A stretch of 64,000 bases of DNA from contig NC_133105.1 of NCBI RefSeq assembly GCF_022965805.1, positions 25,953,208 through 26,017,207 on the forward strand, in the 5' to 3' direction. The notes under the pieces are model-generated. The model searched no databases. It was not told the origin of the DNA and saw only the letters and a list, made by a program, of their open reading frames with translations. Below, piece by piece: positions 23,733 through 34,797 of this stretch; positions within the stretch are counted from its first letter, which is position 1, and every line of letters begins with the position of its first letter. The DNA comes from Primulina eburnea (taxonomy: Eukaryota; Streptophyta; Magnoliopsida; Lamiales; Gesneriaceae). Made by a program: the position numbers and the translations under genes.

Positions 23733-24955
23733 ATGGATCACACAAATGAAACTGCGAGTAGCAGTACTGAGAGGATTGTTGGGCAATTTGAAGGGTTGTC
23801 CATGGATGTTGTGATGGCTCGATTCCAGGATCTGAAACCACCAAGGTTCTTTGGAACTGAGAGTGCTGAAAGAGCTGAGGCCTGGTTGAAGGATATCGAG
23901 CACTTGTTTAACATTGTTGAGTATCCAAGGCTCGAAGACTGAAACTTGCTTTGTATAAGCTGAAAGACCGAGCTAAATCTTTGTGGGAAGCCGCTGAGAT
24001 TGGATTGAAAGAGGCCGGGATTTAAGTCACTTGGGATGCCTTCAAGGCCCAGTTTTTGGAGCAGTATTCCCCTCCTTCTTATTATACTGCTCAGGAGAAT
24101 GAATTCAATAATCTGCAGCAGGGAACGATGTCTGTTGCAGAGTATGCTTCGAAGTTTTCTACTTTACTGAAGTATGCACCTCACGTAGCAGGGAATGCGA
24201 GGGCAAAGAATAATAGGTTTGTAAATGGATTACATCTTGCTTTATATACATATGTTGTTTCTGGATTGCCTACCAGCTACGCAGAGGCAGTTGAACGAGC
24301 CAAGGCAGCCGAGGCTGGACTTAGGAGAGGAGGTCCACAGTATACTCCTCCACCTTCGGTGTCAGCTCAGCAGCCTACCTTGAGGCCGAGGGGTAAGAAT
24401 TTCAAGAAGACTGGTTCTGTTTCTTCGTCTTCTTCGAGTTCGAGTAGATCACAGCGAGGGAGTCCTGTGATTGTTCCTTACTGTAGTCATTGTGGAGGTA
24501 AACATACTATCGAGCAGTGTCGAGGTATGTTTGGTACTTGTTATCAATGCGGGCAGGAAAGCCATTTCTCTCGAGTATGTCCGAACAGGGGTATGACTTC
24601 TGCTCAACCCCAGCCAGGATTTAGAGGTGGCCCTGGTATGACGAGACCTGCTGTTCCTGTTCCATCTTTTCAGCAGTGGAGTGCCCCACGATATCGAGGA
24701 CCGGGTGGTCAGAGTGCCCAAGTTCCTCCTCAAGTGAGAGTGTATGCCATGACTGAGGATCAAGCGAGAGAAGCTCCTGGTGGCGTGATTGCAGGTATTT
24801 GCACTCTTTGCGATTATCCTGCACGTGTTTTATTTGATACAGGAGCATCTCATTCATTCATATCTCATGCATTTGTTGCATCTCACGATATTGAGTGCAC
24901 CCCGTTGTATGATACTGTCGATAGCCACGCTAGCAGGGAAGATTATTTTGTCTGA
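23733..24955 (+). pseudogene. Gyp-E gag and start of protease
   Basis: ATG 23733 opens a gag (MDVVMARFQDLKPPRFFG, AEAWLKDIEHLF). A frameshift near 23940 and a TAA at 24023-24025 interrupt it. From 24056 it reads on (LQQGTMSVAEYASKFSTLL, AVERAKAAEAGL), through a serine-rich linker to a CCHC zinc knuckle (CYQCGQESHFSRVC, about 24540-24580). The protease active site FDTGASHSFIS lies near 24833-24865. A second frameshift near 24915 ends this frame. Gag packages the RNA; the protease matures the polyprotein. Confidence 0.85.
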
Positions 24956-25390
24956 GCAAGTTGTGCATAATTGTGTATTGATATATGAGGACAATGTGAT
25001 ATTTCTGAATTTGATTGTCCTCCCAATGCACGACTTTGATTGTATTGTTGGCATGGATATCTTGACGACAAATCGAGCTATTGTTGATTGTTGTCATGGA
25101 GTGGTTTGATTTCGACCGATTGATGGACCCAAGTGGAATTTTTATGGCAAGGGTTCTCAAGCCAAAATTCCATTGGTATCTTCTTTGGAAATGTCCCGAT
25201 TGTTGACTAGCGGAGATGAGGGTTATCTTATCTATGCTATTGATATTTCGAAGAAGGAGTCTTCTTTATCTGGATTCCAGTTGCGAAAGAATTCCCGAAT
25301 GTATTTCTCGATGAGATTTCTGATTTTCCTCCTCATCGAGAAGTTGAGTTTAGTATTGATCTAGTTTCGGGAACTGCGCCTATTTCGAAA
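24910..25390 (+). pseudogene. Gyp-E protease remainder and linker to RT
   Basis: In a different frame from the preceding piece it reads LAGKIILSEQVVHNC and FDCIVGMDILTTNRA (to about 25109), the C-terminal half of a retropepsin. After one more frame change it leads into the RT at 25403. No extra domain is seen. Confidence 0.7.
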
Positions 25391-25402
25391 GCTCTTTATC
25401 GC

Positions 25403-26167
25403 ATGGCACCATTGGAATTGAAAGAATTGAGAGAACAATTACAGGATCTTCTCGATAAGGGATATATTCGACCGAGTGTATCACCTTGGGGAGCTCCAGT
25501 TTTATTTGTTCCAAAGAAAGATGGTACTATGCGAATGTGTATTGATTATAGGCAATTGAATCGGGCTACTGTGAAAAATAATTACTCACTTCCTCGTATT
25601 GATGACTTGTTTGATCAGCTTCAGGGTACCTCTATTTACTCGAAGATTGATCTTCGTTCTGGGTATCATCAAGTACGAGTTCGAGACGAAGATGTGCCCA
25701 AAACTGCTTTTCATACGAGGTATGGCCACTATGAATTCTTGGTTATGGCTTTTGGTCTTACGAATGCTCCTGCTATCTTTATGGATTTAATGAATCGGGT
25801 CTTTCGAGATTATCTAGACCGATTCGTTATTGTTTTTAATGATGATATTCTTGTGTACTCGAAATCGACGAAGGAGCATGCTGAACATCTGAGACTGGTA
25901 CTTCAAACTCTTCGTACTAGTCACTTATATGCTAAATTGTCCAAATGTGAATTCTGGATGGACAGAGTGGTATTTCTAGGCCACGTCATTTCGAGACATA
26001 GCATATCTGTTGATCCTTCGAAGGTCGAAGCTGTATTGAATTGGCCAAGACTTATGAATGTTCCTGAGATCCGTAGCTTCATGGGTTTAGCTGGATATTA
26101 TCGTCGTTTTATTGAAGGATTTTCGAAGATAGCTAAACCTATTACTCAACTGACACAGAAGAATTAG
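25403..26167 (+). pseudogene. Gyp-E reverse transcriptase
   Basis: Contains [69 protein letters not shown] and the catalytic box [10 protein letters not shown] (25835-25864), where both Asp residues are kept but the usual Ile before them is Asn. An in-frame TAG at 26165-26167 separates it from RNase H in the same frame. This enzyme would copy element RNA to DNA. Confidence 0.88.
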
Positions 26168-28165
26168 CGATTCATTTGGTCAGATGAATGTGAAGCTAGG
26201 TTTCTTGAATTGAAGACGAGATTGACCACAGCACCTGTGCTTACTATTCCTTCAGGTACCGGAGGATTTGTGGTATGTACAGATGCGTGTGGTAAAGGTT
26301 TGGGCTATGTTCTGATGCAACATGGCAAGGTGGTTGCTTATGCGTCTCATCAATTGAAATCTCAGGAAACACGTTATCCTGTTCATGATCTCGAATTGGC
26401 CGCCATTGTATTTGCTTTGAAGATTTGGCGCCACTATTTGTACAGAGAAAAGTTTGTTATTTATTCAGACCATAAGAGTCTGAAATATCTCTTTTCTCAA
26501 TCTGATTTGAATATGAGGCAACGCAGGTGGATGGATCTCCTGAAGGATTTTGATTGTGAGATTCAATATCATCCTGGATCGGTGAATGTTACTGCGGATG
26601 CCCTGAGCCGTAAAGTTCATGATTCTGTGTTAGCTTCTATCAGTGTCGCCAAAGTACACGAGGATATATGTACTTCTGGCTGGACTTTTCACTCGAATTG
26701 GAATTCTGTCACTATCTCAGCATTGCAAATTGAGCCGAACTTGATATCTAAAATACGAAAGGCCCAACGAAGCGATGCTCAGATCCAAAAGTCGAAAGAA
26801 CTTGTATCTGCTAGACATCAGTCTGGATTCCAGATTTTTTTTTATGGTTCTTTACGACTTAATGGTCGGCTGGTAGTTCCTGATGACTCTGATTTGAGAT
26901 CTGCCCTTCTACGAGAATCACATTGTAGCAAATACAGTATTCACCCTGGGGGTCGGAAGATGTATTTGACATTGAGACCTCAATTCTGGTGGAGACATAT
27001 GAAGAAGGACATTGCTGAGTTTATTTCTAAATGTCTTGTTTGCCAGCAAGTGAAAGCCGAGAGAATGAAACCGGGGGGATTGCTCCATAGTCTTGAAATC
27101 CCGAAATGGAATTGGGAGCATATTGCTATGGATTTTGTGACTCATTTACCTCGTTCGCCCAAGGGCTGTGATGCTATTTGGGTCATTATTGATCGGTTTT
27201 CGAAATCTGCACATTTTATTCCGTATGAGCGGACTTATCTTTATAAGAGAATGGCCCGTTTATACATTGAGAATGTTGTGAGACTGCATGGTGTGCCAGT
27301 CTCAATTGTATCTGATCGTGATCCCAGGTTTGCTTCTAAATTCTGGGGTAGTTTTCAGGAAGCGATGGGTACGCGTTTGGCTACGAGTACTACTTATCAT
27401 CCCCAAACTGATGGCCAGACTGAGCGTACGATTCAAACTTTAGAGGATTTGTTGCGTGCTGTTGTGATGGACTTCAAAATGGGATGGCAAGATGCCTTAC
27501 CATTGGTTGAATTTTCTTATAATAATAGCTTTCAGACGAGTATCGGTATGGCACCGTTTGAAGCTCTATATGGGAGACGATGTAGATCACCGTTATTCTG
27601 GGATGAGATTGGTGAAATACAATTGACTGGACCTGAAATGATACAGGAAATGAACGATAAGGTTCAGTTGATACGGCAACGGATGAAAGCTGCTCAGGAT
27701 CGTCAAACGAGTTAAGCGAACAAACAAAGACGACCCCTGGAATTCCAGAAAGGTGACAGAGTGTTTTTAAAAATATCTCCTTTTAGAGGCACTGTTCGAT
27801 TTGGCATGCGAAGGAAGTTATCTCCTCGTTATGTTGGTCCATACGAGATTCTCGATCGAGTTGGTGATCTTGCATATCGATTGGCATTGCCACCAGCTGT
27901 ATCCGCTATTCACGATGTATTTCATGTTTCTATGCTGAGGAAATATGAACCAGATCCATCCCATGTGCTTGCACCTGATGAGGTTGAACTGGATCCTTCT
28001 CTTTCCTATGTTGAACAACCTGTTCGCATTATGGATCGAAAGGAAAAGATATTGAGAAACAAATCGATTCCTCTAGTACTAGTACAATGGACACGACATG
28101 GTGTTGAAGAATCAACGTGGGAATTGGAAAGCAAGATGCGAGAATCATATCCTGCATTTATTTGA
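26168..28165 (+). pseudogene. Gyp-E RNase H, integrase and chromodomain
   Basis: In the RT frame. RNase [40 protein letters not shown]. Integrase: zinc-binding H-H-C-C (SIHPGG...[11 protein letters not shown]), catalytic core with MDFVTHLPRS, VSDRDPRF and TDGQTERTIQ (D, D, E all present). A TAA at 27713-27715 interrupts, then the same frame continues from 27716 with [22 protein letters not shown] and a chromodomain-like end (RIMDRKEKILRNK, VQWTRHGVEESTWE) to 28165. Only two nonsense codons separate this pol from an open frame. Confidence 0.88.
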
Positions 28166-29204
28166 TGCTAGTCCATCTGTTCCATTGTATTCGATGTACT
28201 CTGATCCTTTTACTGATTTTAGTTTTGATATGTACTATAACTGGTGACATATGTATGTTTGCCAATGTTATGTATATAGAGATGTTTGAGATTTCGAGGA
28301 CGAAATCTTTTAAGAGGGGGAAAAAGTAAGGACCGTGTATCGTATTATCGTAAATCCTATGTTGATTATCGATAATTTATGAAATTGTCATGTGATTATG
28401 TATTTGATGTATATTATGACAATGGAATTGAGAAAATGAGTATTGGTTATGAATTGACGTTGTAAGAGCTCGATTGGAAAAGTCGGATGCCAATAAGTAC
28501 AAAACCGATACTTTGTACAGAACATGTGGTATGTGACATATATGTGTTCGGGCAGAACATGCCGCGCCCGAGCGGTAATTTGTGTGATTGCTTTTCCGGT
28601 TACAAGCAAGTTCAAGGGACAGAGTGTCTCGCGCTCGGGCGCGAGAATTCTGCCGCCCGAGCGTCGAAGCGGTGGAAGGATAAGAACCATTCTGCTGTTC
28701 GTTTTCTTCACTTGCAATATAACATTTCCGAGAGAGAGAAAAAGAAATCGAAATTCTTTCTTCCAAATCGACTTCGAAACGCTGTCTAAACGCGAAACAA
28801 ATTATATATTTGTGATCGTCGCGTCGAGGGCTTCTGACTGAGGTAATTTTCTTCTGGTTCCAGCAGCTTGAAATATCAAAGTGCTGGAATAGCATGTATG
28901 TGGGGACCCGGGCTCTAACTCAATTCTATCTGGGATTAAATGGATCTGTGAGAAAATGTGGGTCAAATTTTCGCTTTTTAACATTAAATCAAATGTATAT
29001 AAACAAGCATAAGATCTTTCTTTACTTAAGTACAACAAACATTAATACATGTTTTGTTCTAGTACATTTAAACAAACTAGTGTTTAATATAAACTACAAT
29101 CTACAAGTAGTACAAGTCTGATATACACCACTAGCAGTCCTCTGCGCCCGAAGTCACCACTCTAACTCGATCTCATCTCTGTCGTGACCCCGATCCTGCC
29201 CCAC

Positions 29205-29238
29205 CTGTTGTTATGCACACATACAGACATAACAACAG
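29205..29238. repeat. Perfect 11-bp inverted repeat in LTR-F
   Basis: CTGTTGTTATG (29205-29215) and CATAACAACAG (29228-29238) are separated by 12 bases. LTR-D has a near copy at 41099-41132, Gyp-B LTRs have weaker versions (19150-19184, 36270-36303) and Gyp-E a partial one near 23168-23200. Confidence 0.8.
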
Positions 29239-30385
29239 CCGGAAACTCCGGTGAGAATAAATCCCAGTATAAAACATGTATACATGCATATGCATAATAA
29301 AATCATAAAGCACAAAATCATGCATGTAACATAAATCATGGGTTCCATAGTGTATGAAACCACTCTATATAAACATGCAATGCAAATCAAATCATTGTCT
29401 TGACTCAACTCGACTCTACTCTAGGGATCCCGGGGTGAATAATACGTCACTGTCTGTTACCTACCCTCCCAATCGGGGTAACTGTACGTCTTATTCCTAG
29501 ACTTCGGTCGTATCTGTATCGAATGTCTACAATCGGAGGAAGTATGCTCCTATGCGTCGATACACCGAACGTCTAGTTTGACACATCTGTCAATGACTCT
29601 CCTATCTCAATGCTTGAATATAAATCTATAAACATAGCATTATCATATCAGAAGATTTGAATAAAATCTATAAACAAATCGAAACATATCAAAAGATATA
29701 AACATTAATAAATCTAGTATGTGATTTTGTTGGGAAACTCAAATCAAATCTGATTCGAGTCATGTCTTCCCTATAATCACATGAATTATACCTTTCATCG
29801 TACAATCTCCGTCGATGTCGAAGTCTCACTATCAAGGTTGCCAATACAAATCTGAAATGGCAATGTTGAATGTTCAATATCAATCTCTATTCAATTCAAA
29901 ACATTCACAATCTAAAATCAATCTTGACGGTATAACGGCGTGACCTCGCAGTACCAATCAACTCAAATCTCCGCATATCATGATCAATTCATCAATCTCA
30001 ACTCATAGTCAATATAATCTATCCATCAACAACTCAAAATCTGCATTATCTTAGCTCATACAAGTTGGAATCTCATAACAATAGCATCACATATCATTTT
30101 CTCGATCCGGTTTCGAATCTACAATCACTATAATCATATAAACATATAATCTCAATCATATCAAGCTTTCTCCAACACTTATACTTCAGAACATGTTGAA
30201 ATTTAGCAAAACTTACATCCTCTTGTAGTTTATGAAGAGAGGAACACAAATCCGGACTCGGATTGAAAGTTGCATGGATAAATCTTGCACAATCTAGCTT
30301 CAAAATGCAAGAATCCTTTCTTTTCTCTTGGAATAGCTCTCGGTTCTCTCCTGCAAATCTGAAGAAAGAGTGATTCAGCTCAATT

Positions 30386-30395
30386 CTATATATAC
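30386..30395 (-). promoter_or_regulatory. TATA box of LTR-F
   Basis: The minus strand reads GGTATATATAGAAT, about 50 bp downstream (sense) of the end of the ACCGCGGGTGCGGT array. This places the array immediately upstream of the core promoter. Confidence 0.55.
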
Positions 30396-30444
30396 CCATG
30401 CCATGTGTCAACTCAAGATGAAAAGGTGGATTTATCGCATGCAG

Positions 30445-30706
30445 CACCGCGGGTGCGGTAGGTTCAGGAGCGCGGGTGCGCTCAAGCTTCGGCACCAATT
30501 TCATTTTCTAAATTCGACGACCGCGGGTGCGGTCATGTTTGCACCGCGGGTGCGGTCTTGCTTCGGCAATCCATTCATTTTCCAAAATTCAACGACCGCG
30601 GGTGCGGTCCCATCCTTACCGCGGGTGCGGTGTTGCTTCGGTAAAATTTGCCAACTTTCTGTCCATGCACCGCGGGTGCGGTGGTTCTTGGACCGCGGGT
30701 GCTGTG
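30445..30706. repeat. ACCGCGGGTGCGGT palindrome array in LTR-F
   Basis: Eight units, six of them ACCGCGGGTGCGGT and two variants (GCGCGGGTGCGCT, ACCGCGGGTGCTGT), sit at about 10-35 bp spacing with AT-richer spacers, roughly 100-360 bp from the sense LTR start. This is the same location as the unrelated arrays of Gyp-B and Gyp-E. Confidence 0.9.
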
Positions 30707-31997
30707 TGGTTTCAGCCTCATCCTATTCAAAACTCTCATTTCATGTCATGATTTCTCATATCTTCCGAGTTTCACATCAATAAAGACTATTAATCTCGAG
30801 CCTTACAATGTATTTGAAGTTAAATTTCTGATATGTAGTAGAATAACCGACAAAAAACTCATATTCGAAGTCGGAATTGAATTATGATATGATTTGGAAT
30901 TGATATGAATTTTTGAAGTTTCAAAAGATATTTGAAACTTATATTGTTGATATTGAATGATGTTATTGATTGAAATTGATATGTTATTGATGTAGATAGA
31001 TTATTATATTGGTATCTTCAAGATACATCAACTGGAAACGAAGAATTGAGGTATGTTGCGACCGGGTAACATACGACAGATATCTGTATTATATGATATA
31101 TGTCGGCTTGATTGGATTGATTGGATTGAGAATATGTGTCTATATGCCTATTGGTTGATTTATGTGGCATACATGACATTGTGATTGAGATATCGATGTA
31201 TAAAATAAATGTTTTGTTAACACACATCGTTTGATGCATACATCGATACATGACATGCACGTTGAGATATGATCCTTGGATACCTTGATATGATTGGATT
31301 GGATTCCGGGGTTTGTGAACATAATTGCTATGCTGGTATTATATGACCCGTAAAGCATAGACATTTGTGGCCTCGATGATTGGATATGAGATTTGGGATT
31401 TGATGGCGCTTCGTCGACGCTATCATACGAGTATCCCTTATTGAGGCCGGTGTGCCAGCTCGAGCATTGATTTGATAGCGATTCGTTTGATTCTGACATG
31501 TGCTCAGTGGATGGGCATTTAACCTGATACCTCCACGACATACATGCATTGCATACCATATATCATTGTTTAGATATCTGTGGTATATATGATTGATTGT
31601 TCCATACGGAGCTTTGCTCACCCCCAAGGGGGGCTGTTGTTGTCTTTGTGTGTGGACAATGGCAGGTACTCCAGGATATCAGGAGACCGGAGAGGGTACT
31701 TCTGGAGGGAGTCACTGTTGAGTTGAGGTGTTATGTTTTGTTCCCAGTATATATATATATGTATCTATATACCGAGGCATGTCCCGAGGATATGATATGT
31801 TTGTATGTGATTGATTTTGATTACGTGTGGGCATGTTTATGACGTGAGATGAGATACTATTTTTAGTATTCAAATTACAGGAGAGATATTTTGGGCTCGT
31901 TGTAAAGAAATTTTAAACTCGTTTTCCGCTGTGATTAATTAAACCCTAATCAGATTGCATTGTAATAAAGATTAGGAGTTAAGGGCCCCACAGATAT

Positions 31998-33222
31998 CTG
32001 CCATATGATCATATCTATAAGTCATTCTGTACGGGATAAAGCATGCTGATTTGGTCAATCTGTCAATCACGACCCAAATCGCATCACAGACTCGCGAAGA
32101 ACGTGGTAGATTCGTAACGAAATCCATGGAAATGTGATCACATTTCCATTCGGGGATAGATAGTCTCTACAGTAGACCCCCTAGTTTCTTCCTTTCTGCT
32201 TTCACCTGTTGGCAATTCAAACATCTAGACACAAACTCTGCAATGTCTGATTTCATCTGTTTCCACCAAAACTGTTTCTTCAGATCATTGTACTTCTTCC
32301 TGCCACAAGTATGAATACTAAACCTACTACATTGCGCATCTGTCAATATCTGTCGTTTCAAATCTGAAATATCGGACACCACAAGACGGTTATTCACATA
32401 TAACATAAGATCACGATCCTGATATTCATATTGATGCCCTGATCTGACCATCTCAATAGACTTCCGAATATTCTGATCACTTTTCTGTGCTTCTTTAATT
32501 CTCAGTATCAACTCTGGTTCAACTTGAATAACGCATAGTCTCAAAGGCTTACAATCTGTCTCAAATACCAACCCAGAACAACAACAATTTTCAATCAAAT
32601 TCGAAATACCAATCGTCGATAAGGATAAAGAAGATACCTTTCGACTCAGTGCATCAGCTGCTGCATTCGAATTTCCTGGATAGTACTTGATTTCACAATC
32701 GAAGTCTTTCAATAAATCAAGCCATCTTCGCTGCCTCATGTTCAGCTCTGATTGTGTAAATAGATATTTCAAGCTTTTATGATCAGAATAAATTTCAAAC
32801 TTCTCACCGTAAAGATAATGTCGCCATATCTTTAATGCAAAGACAATGGCCGCCAATTCAAAATCATGAATTGGGTAGCGAGACTCATGTGTCTTCAATT
32901 GTCTCGAGGCATAAGCAATCACATGTCCCCGCTGCATCAAAACACAACTCAATCCTCTGTGAGAAGCATCGCAATAAACAACGAAATCAACATTACCTGA
33001 CGGGATATTCAACACCGGAGCACTGGTTAATCTCTTCTTCAACTCTAGAAAACTGGTCTCACAAGCCTCTGACCAAACAAAAGGAGCATTCTTCTGAGTC
33101 AGTTGAGTAATCGGCTTCGCAATACTGGAAAAATCTTTGATGAATCTGCGTAGTATCCCGCTAACCCCATGAAACTGCGTATCTCTGGCACTGACAGTCG
33201 GTCTAGGCCAACTGATCACTGC
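31998..33222 (-). pseudogene. Gyp-B RNase H and integrase N-terminal part
   Basis: The minus strand from 33222 encodes the RT-RNase H connection ([19 protein letters not shown]), RNase H ([39 protein letters not shown]), and the integrase zinc domain ([21 protein letters not shown]). After a TAG near 32167 the catalytic core begins (MDFVTNLPRS) and runs to the Gyp-E insertion at 31997. The short stretch near 33150-33195 is out of frame but recovers, indicating two compensating indels. Confidence 0.85.
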
Positions 33223-33849
33223 TTAAACTTTGCTAGGATCAACTGATATACCATCTCCGGATATGATATGACCCAAAAATACAACCTGTCTTAACCAGAA
33301 TTCACATTTCGACAGTTTTGCATACAATTTCTCAGCCCTCAAAATTCGCAAAACTGTTCTCAGATGCTCAGCATGATCAATCATATTTTTAGAATATATC
33401 AAAATATCATCAATTAAAATAATCACGAAATCATCGAGATATTTCTGAAACACACGGTTCATCAATCCCATAAACACAGCTGGAGCATTTGTTAAACCAA
33501 ATGGCATTACTATAAATTCATAATGGCCATACCTGATTCTGAACGTTGTTTTCTGTATATCAGAATCTCTGACTCTCAGCTGATGATATCCAGATCTCAT
33601 ATCGATCTTGGAATATACTGAAGAACCCTGCAACTGATCAAATAAATCGTCGATACGAGGTAAAGGATATTTATTCTTTACCGTAGTCTTGTTCAGTTGT
33701 CGGTAATCTATACAGAGCCTCATGGAACCATTTTTCTTTCTAACAAATAATACTAGAGGCCCCCAAGGAGAAACACTCGGTCTGATGCACCCCTTAGCTA
33801 GTAAGTCTTCTAGCTGATTTTTCAATTCTTTTAGTTCAATGGGTGCCAT
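33223..33849 (-). pseudogene. Gyp-B reverse transcriptase
   Basis: Reads [69 protein letters not shown] and the catalytic [14 protein letters not shown] at 33223-33225 replaces the usual Glu after DPSKV. The catalytic aspartates are retained. Confidence 0.85.
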
Positions 33850-34797
33850 TCTGTACGGAGTTCTGGATATAGGAACAGTACCTGGTACGAGATCAATGCT
33901 GAAATCTATCTCTCAGACTGGAGGTAATCCTGGAATCTCATCCGGGAAAACGTCAGCAAACTCACACACCACTGGCAAATATGCCAATGAAGGACTCGAT
34001 TTCAGTACATCTACTGAATATACAAGGAATCCTTTGCTCCTTTCTGTAATAATCGAGTCATAGATAACACAGATATCAAAAGAATCCGAGCTCTGGAACC
34101 CTTACCATAGAATTTCCATTCATCATCCATGTCAGTTCTGAATCGTACAATCTTATGGAAACAATCAACGGTAGCTCTGTACTTGGTCAGCATATCATTA
34201 CCGATAATGCAATCAAAATCAGATAACCCAAGCACAATACAATCTAACTCAATCTCATTAATTTCAAACTGTAGCATACAATGTCTAACAGAATTCCCTG
34301 ATATCAAACCACTCCCAAAGTTGGAGAGACAGATACTACAGCAGATAACTACTCGACAGGCAAGGCATGTATCAATGCAAATCGCTCAGATATAAATGTA
34401 TGTGATGCACCATTATCTATCAATACATATGCAGGATAACCAGAAAGAACATAGTTACCTGCTATCACATCCTCATGTGCGTCTTGGGCCTGTTCCTCAG
34501 TAAATGCAAATACTCTCGCCTGCTGTCTAGGAGGTTGACTAACCGTCTGGCTTCCTCCTGGCCTTGACTGCGACTGGGCAGGTGACGGCTGAAAAGAGTG
34601 AACAGAAGATGCCTGTCTCTCAACTTGAGCTACTGATCCAGATGATCCTGCTCCATGGGATCGCTAGAAACTTTTCTGTGGACAGGCTTTAGCAAAATGT
34701 CCTTGCTGTCGACATATGTTGCATCTACCAAACACTCCTTGGCATTGATCTGTTGGATGTTGCCACCACATGTTCTGCAATAAACCCATGTATACAT
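33850..34797 (-). pseudogene. Gyp-B zinc knuckle and protease
   Basis: The zinc knuckle CNICRQQGHFAKAC lies near 34735-34690 after a stop that ends the gag ORF at 34798. The protease follows: YPAYVLIDNGASHTFIS (about 34440-34390) has Asp-Asn-Gly where Asp-Thr/Ser-Gly is expected. The downstream piece 34307-34011 carries FDCIIGNDMLTKYRA. The Asn substitution would probably disable the enzyme. Confidence 0.8.

Larger units (their letters stand above)
28899..30807 (-). mobile_element. Solo LTR-F (Ty3/gypsy), inserted in the Gyp-E 3' LTR
   Basis: TGTGGGGACC to CCTTACA with ATGTA at 28894-28898 and 30808-30812. It is related in layout to the Gyp-B LTR (shared blocks around 29405-29590) but clearly another family. 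In minus sense it starts TGTAAGGCTCG, carries the ACCGCGGGTGCGGT array, then a TATA box, then a perfect 11-bp inverted repeat (29205-29215 with 29228-29238). No internal region remains, so it is a recombination product of a full element. Confidence 0.9.
21734..31992 (+). mobile_element. Ty3/gypsy element Gyp-E, nearly complete, with LTR-F in its 3' LTR
   Basis: 5' LTR 21734-23521, primer site 23527-23538 (TGGTATCAGAAC), gag, protease, RT, RNase H, integrase, chromodomain, purine tract 28311-28325, 3' LTR 28326-31992 carrying solo LTR-F. GATAT at 21729-21733 and 31993-31997 is the target duplication. The two LTRs agree closely by eye outside the GC-rich array, so this is a younger insertion than its Gyp-B host. 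Coding lesions are few: frameshifts in gag and protease and two single nonsense codons in pol. Confidence 0.92.
28326..31992 (+). repeat. Gyp-E 3' LTR, interrupted by LTR-F
   Basis: GTAAGGACCG follows the purine tract AAGAGGGGGAAAAA. Pieces 28326-28898 and 30813-31992 match the 5' LTR once LTR-F and one copy of ATGTA are removed. The array region (28538-28672) is 37 bp shorter and partly different from the 5' LTR. Confidence 0.88.

Noticed and set aside
30370..30783. ORF with repeated RGCG / TAGAV residues
   Set aside because: Product of the ACCGCGGGTGCGGT array in LTR-F, not a protein gene.
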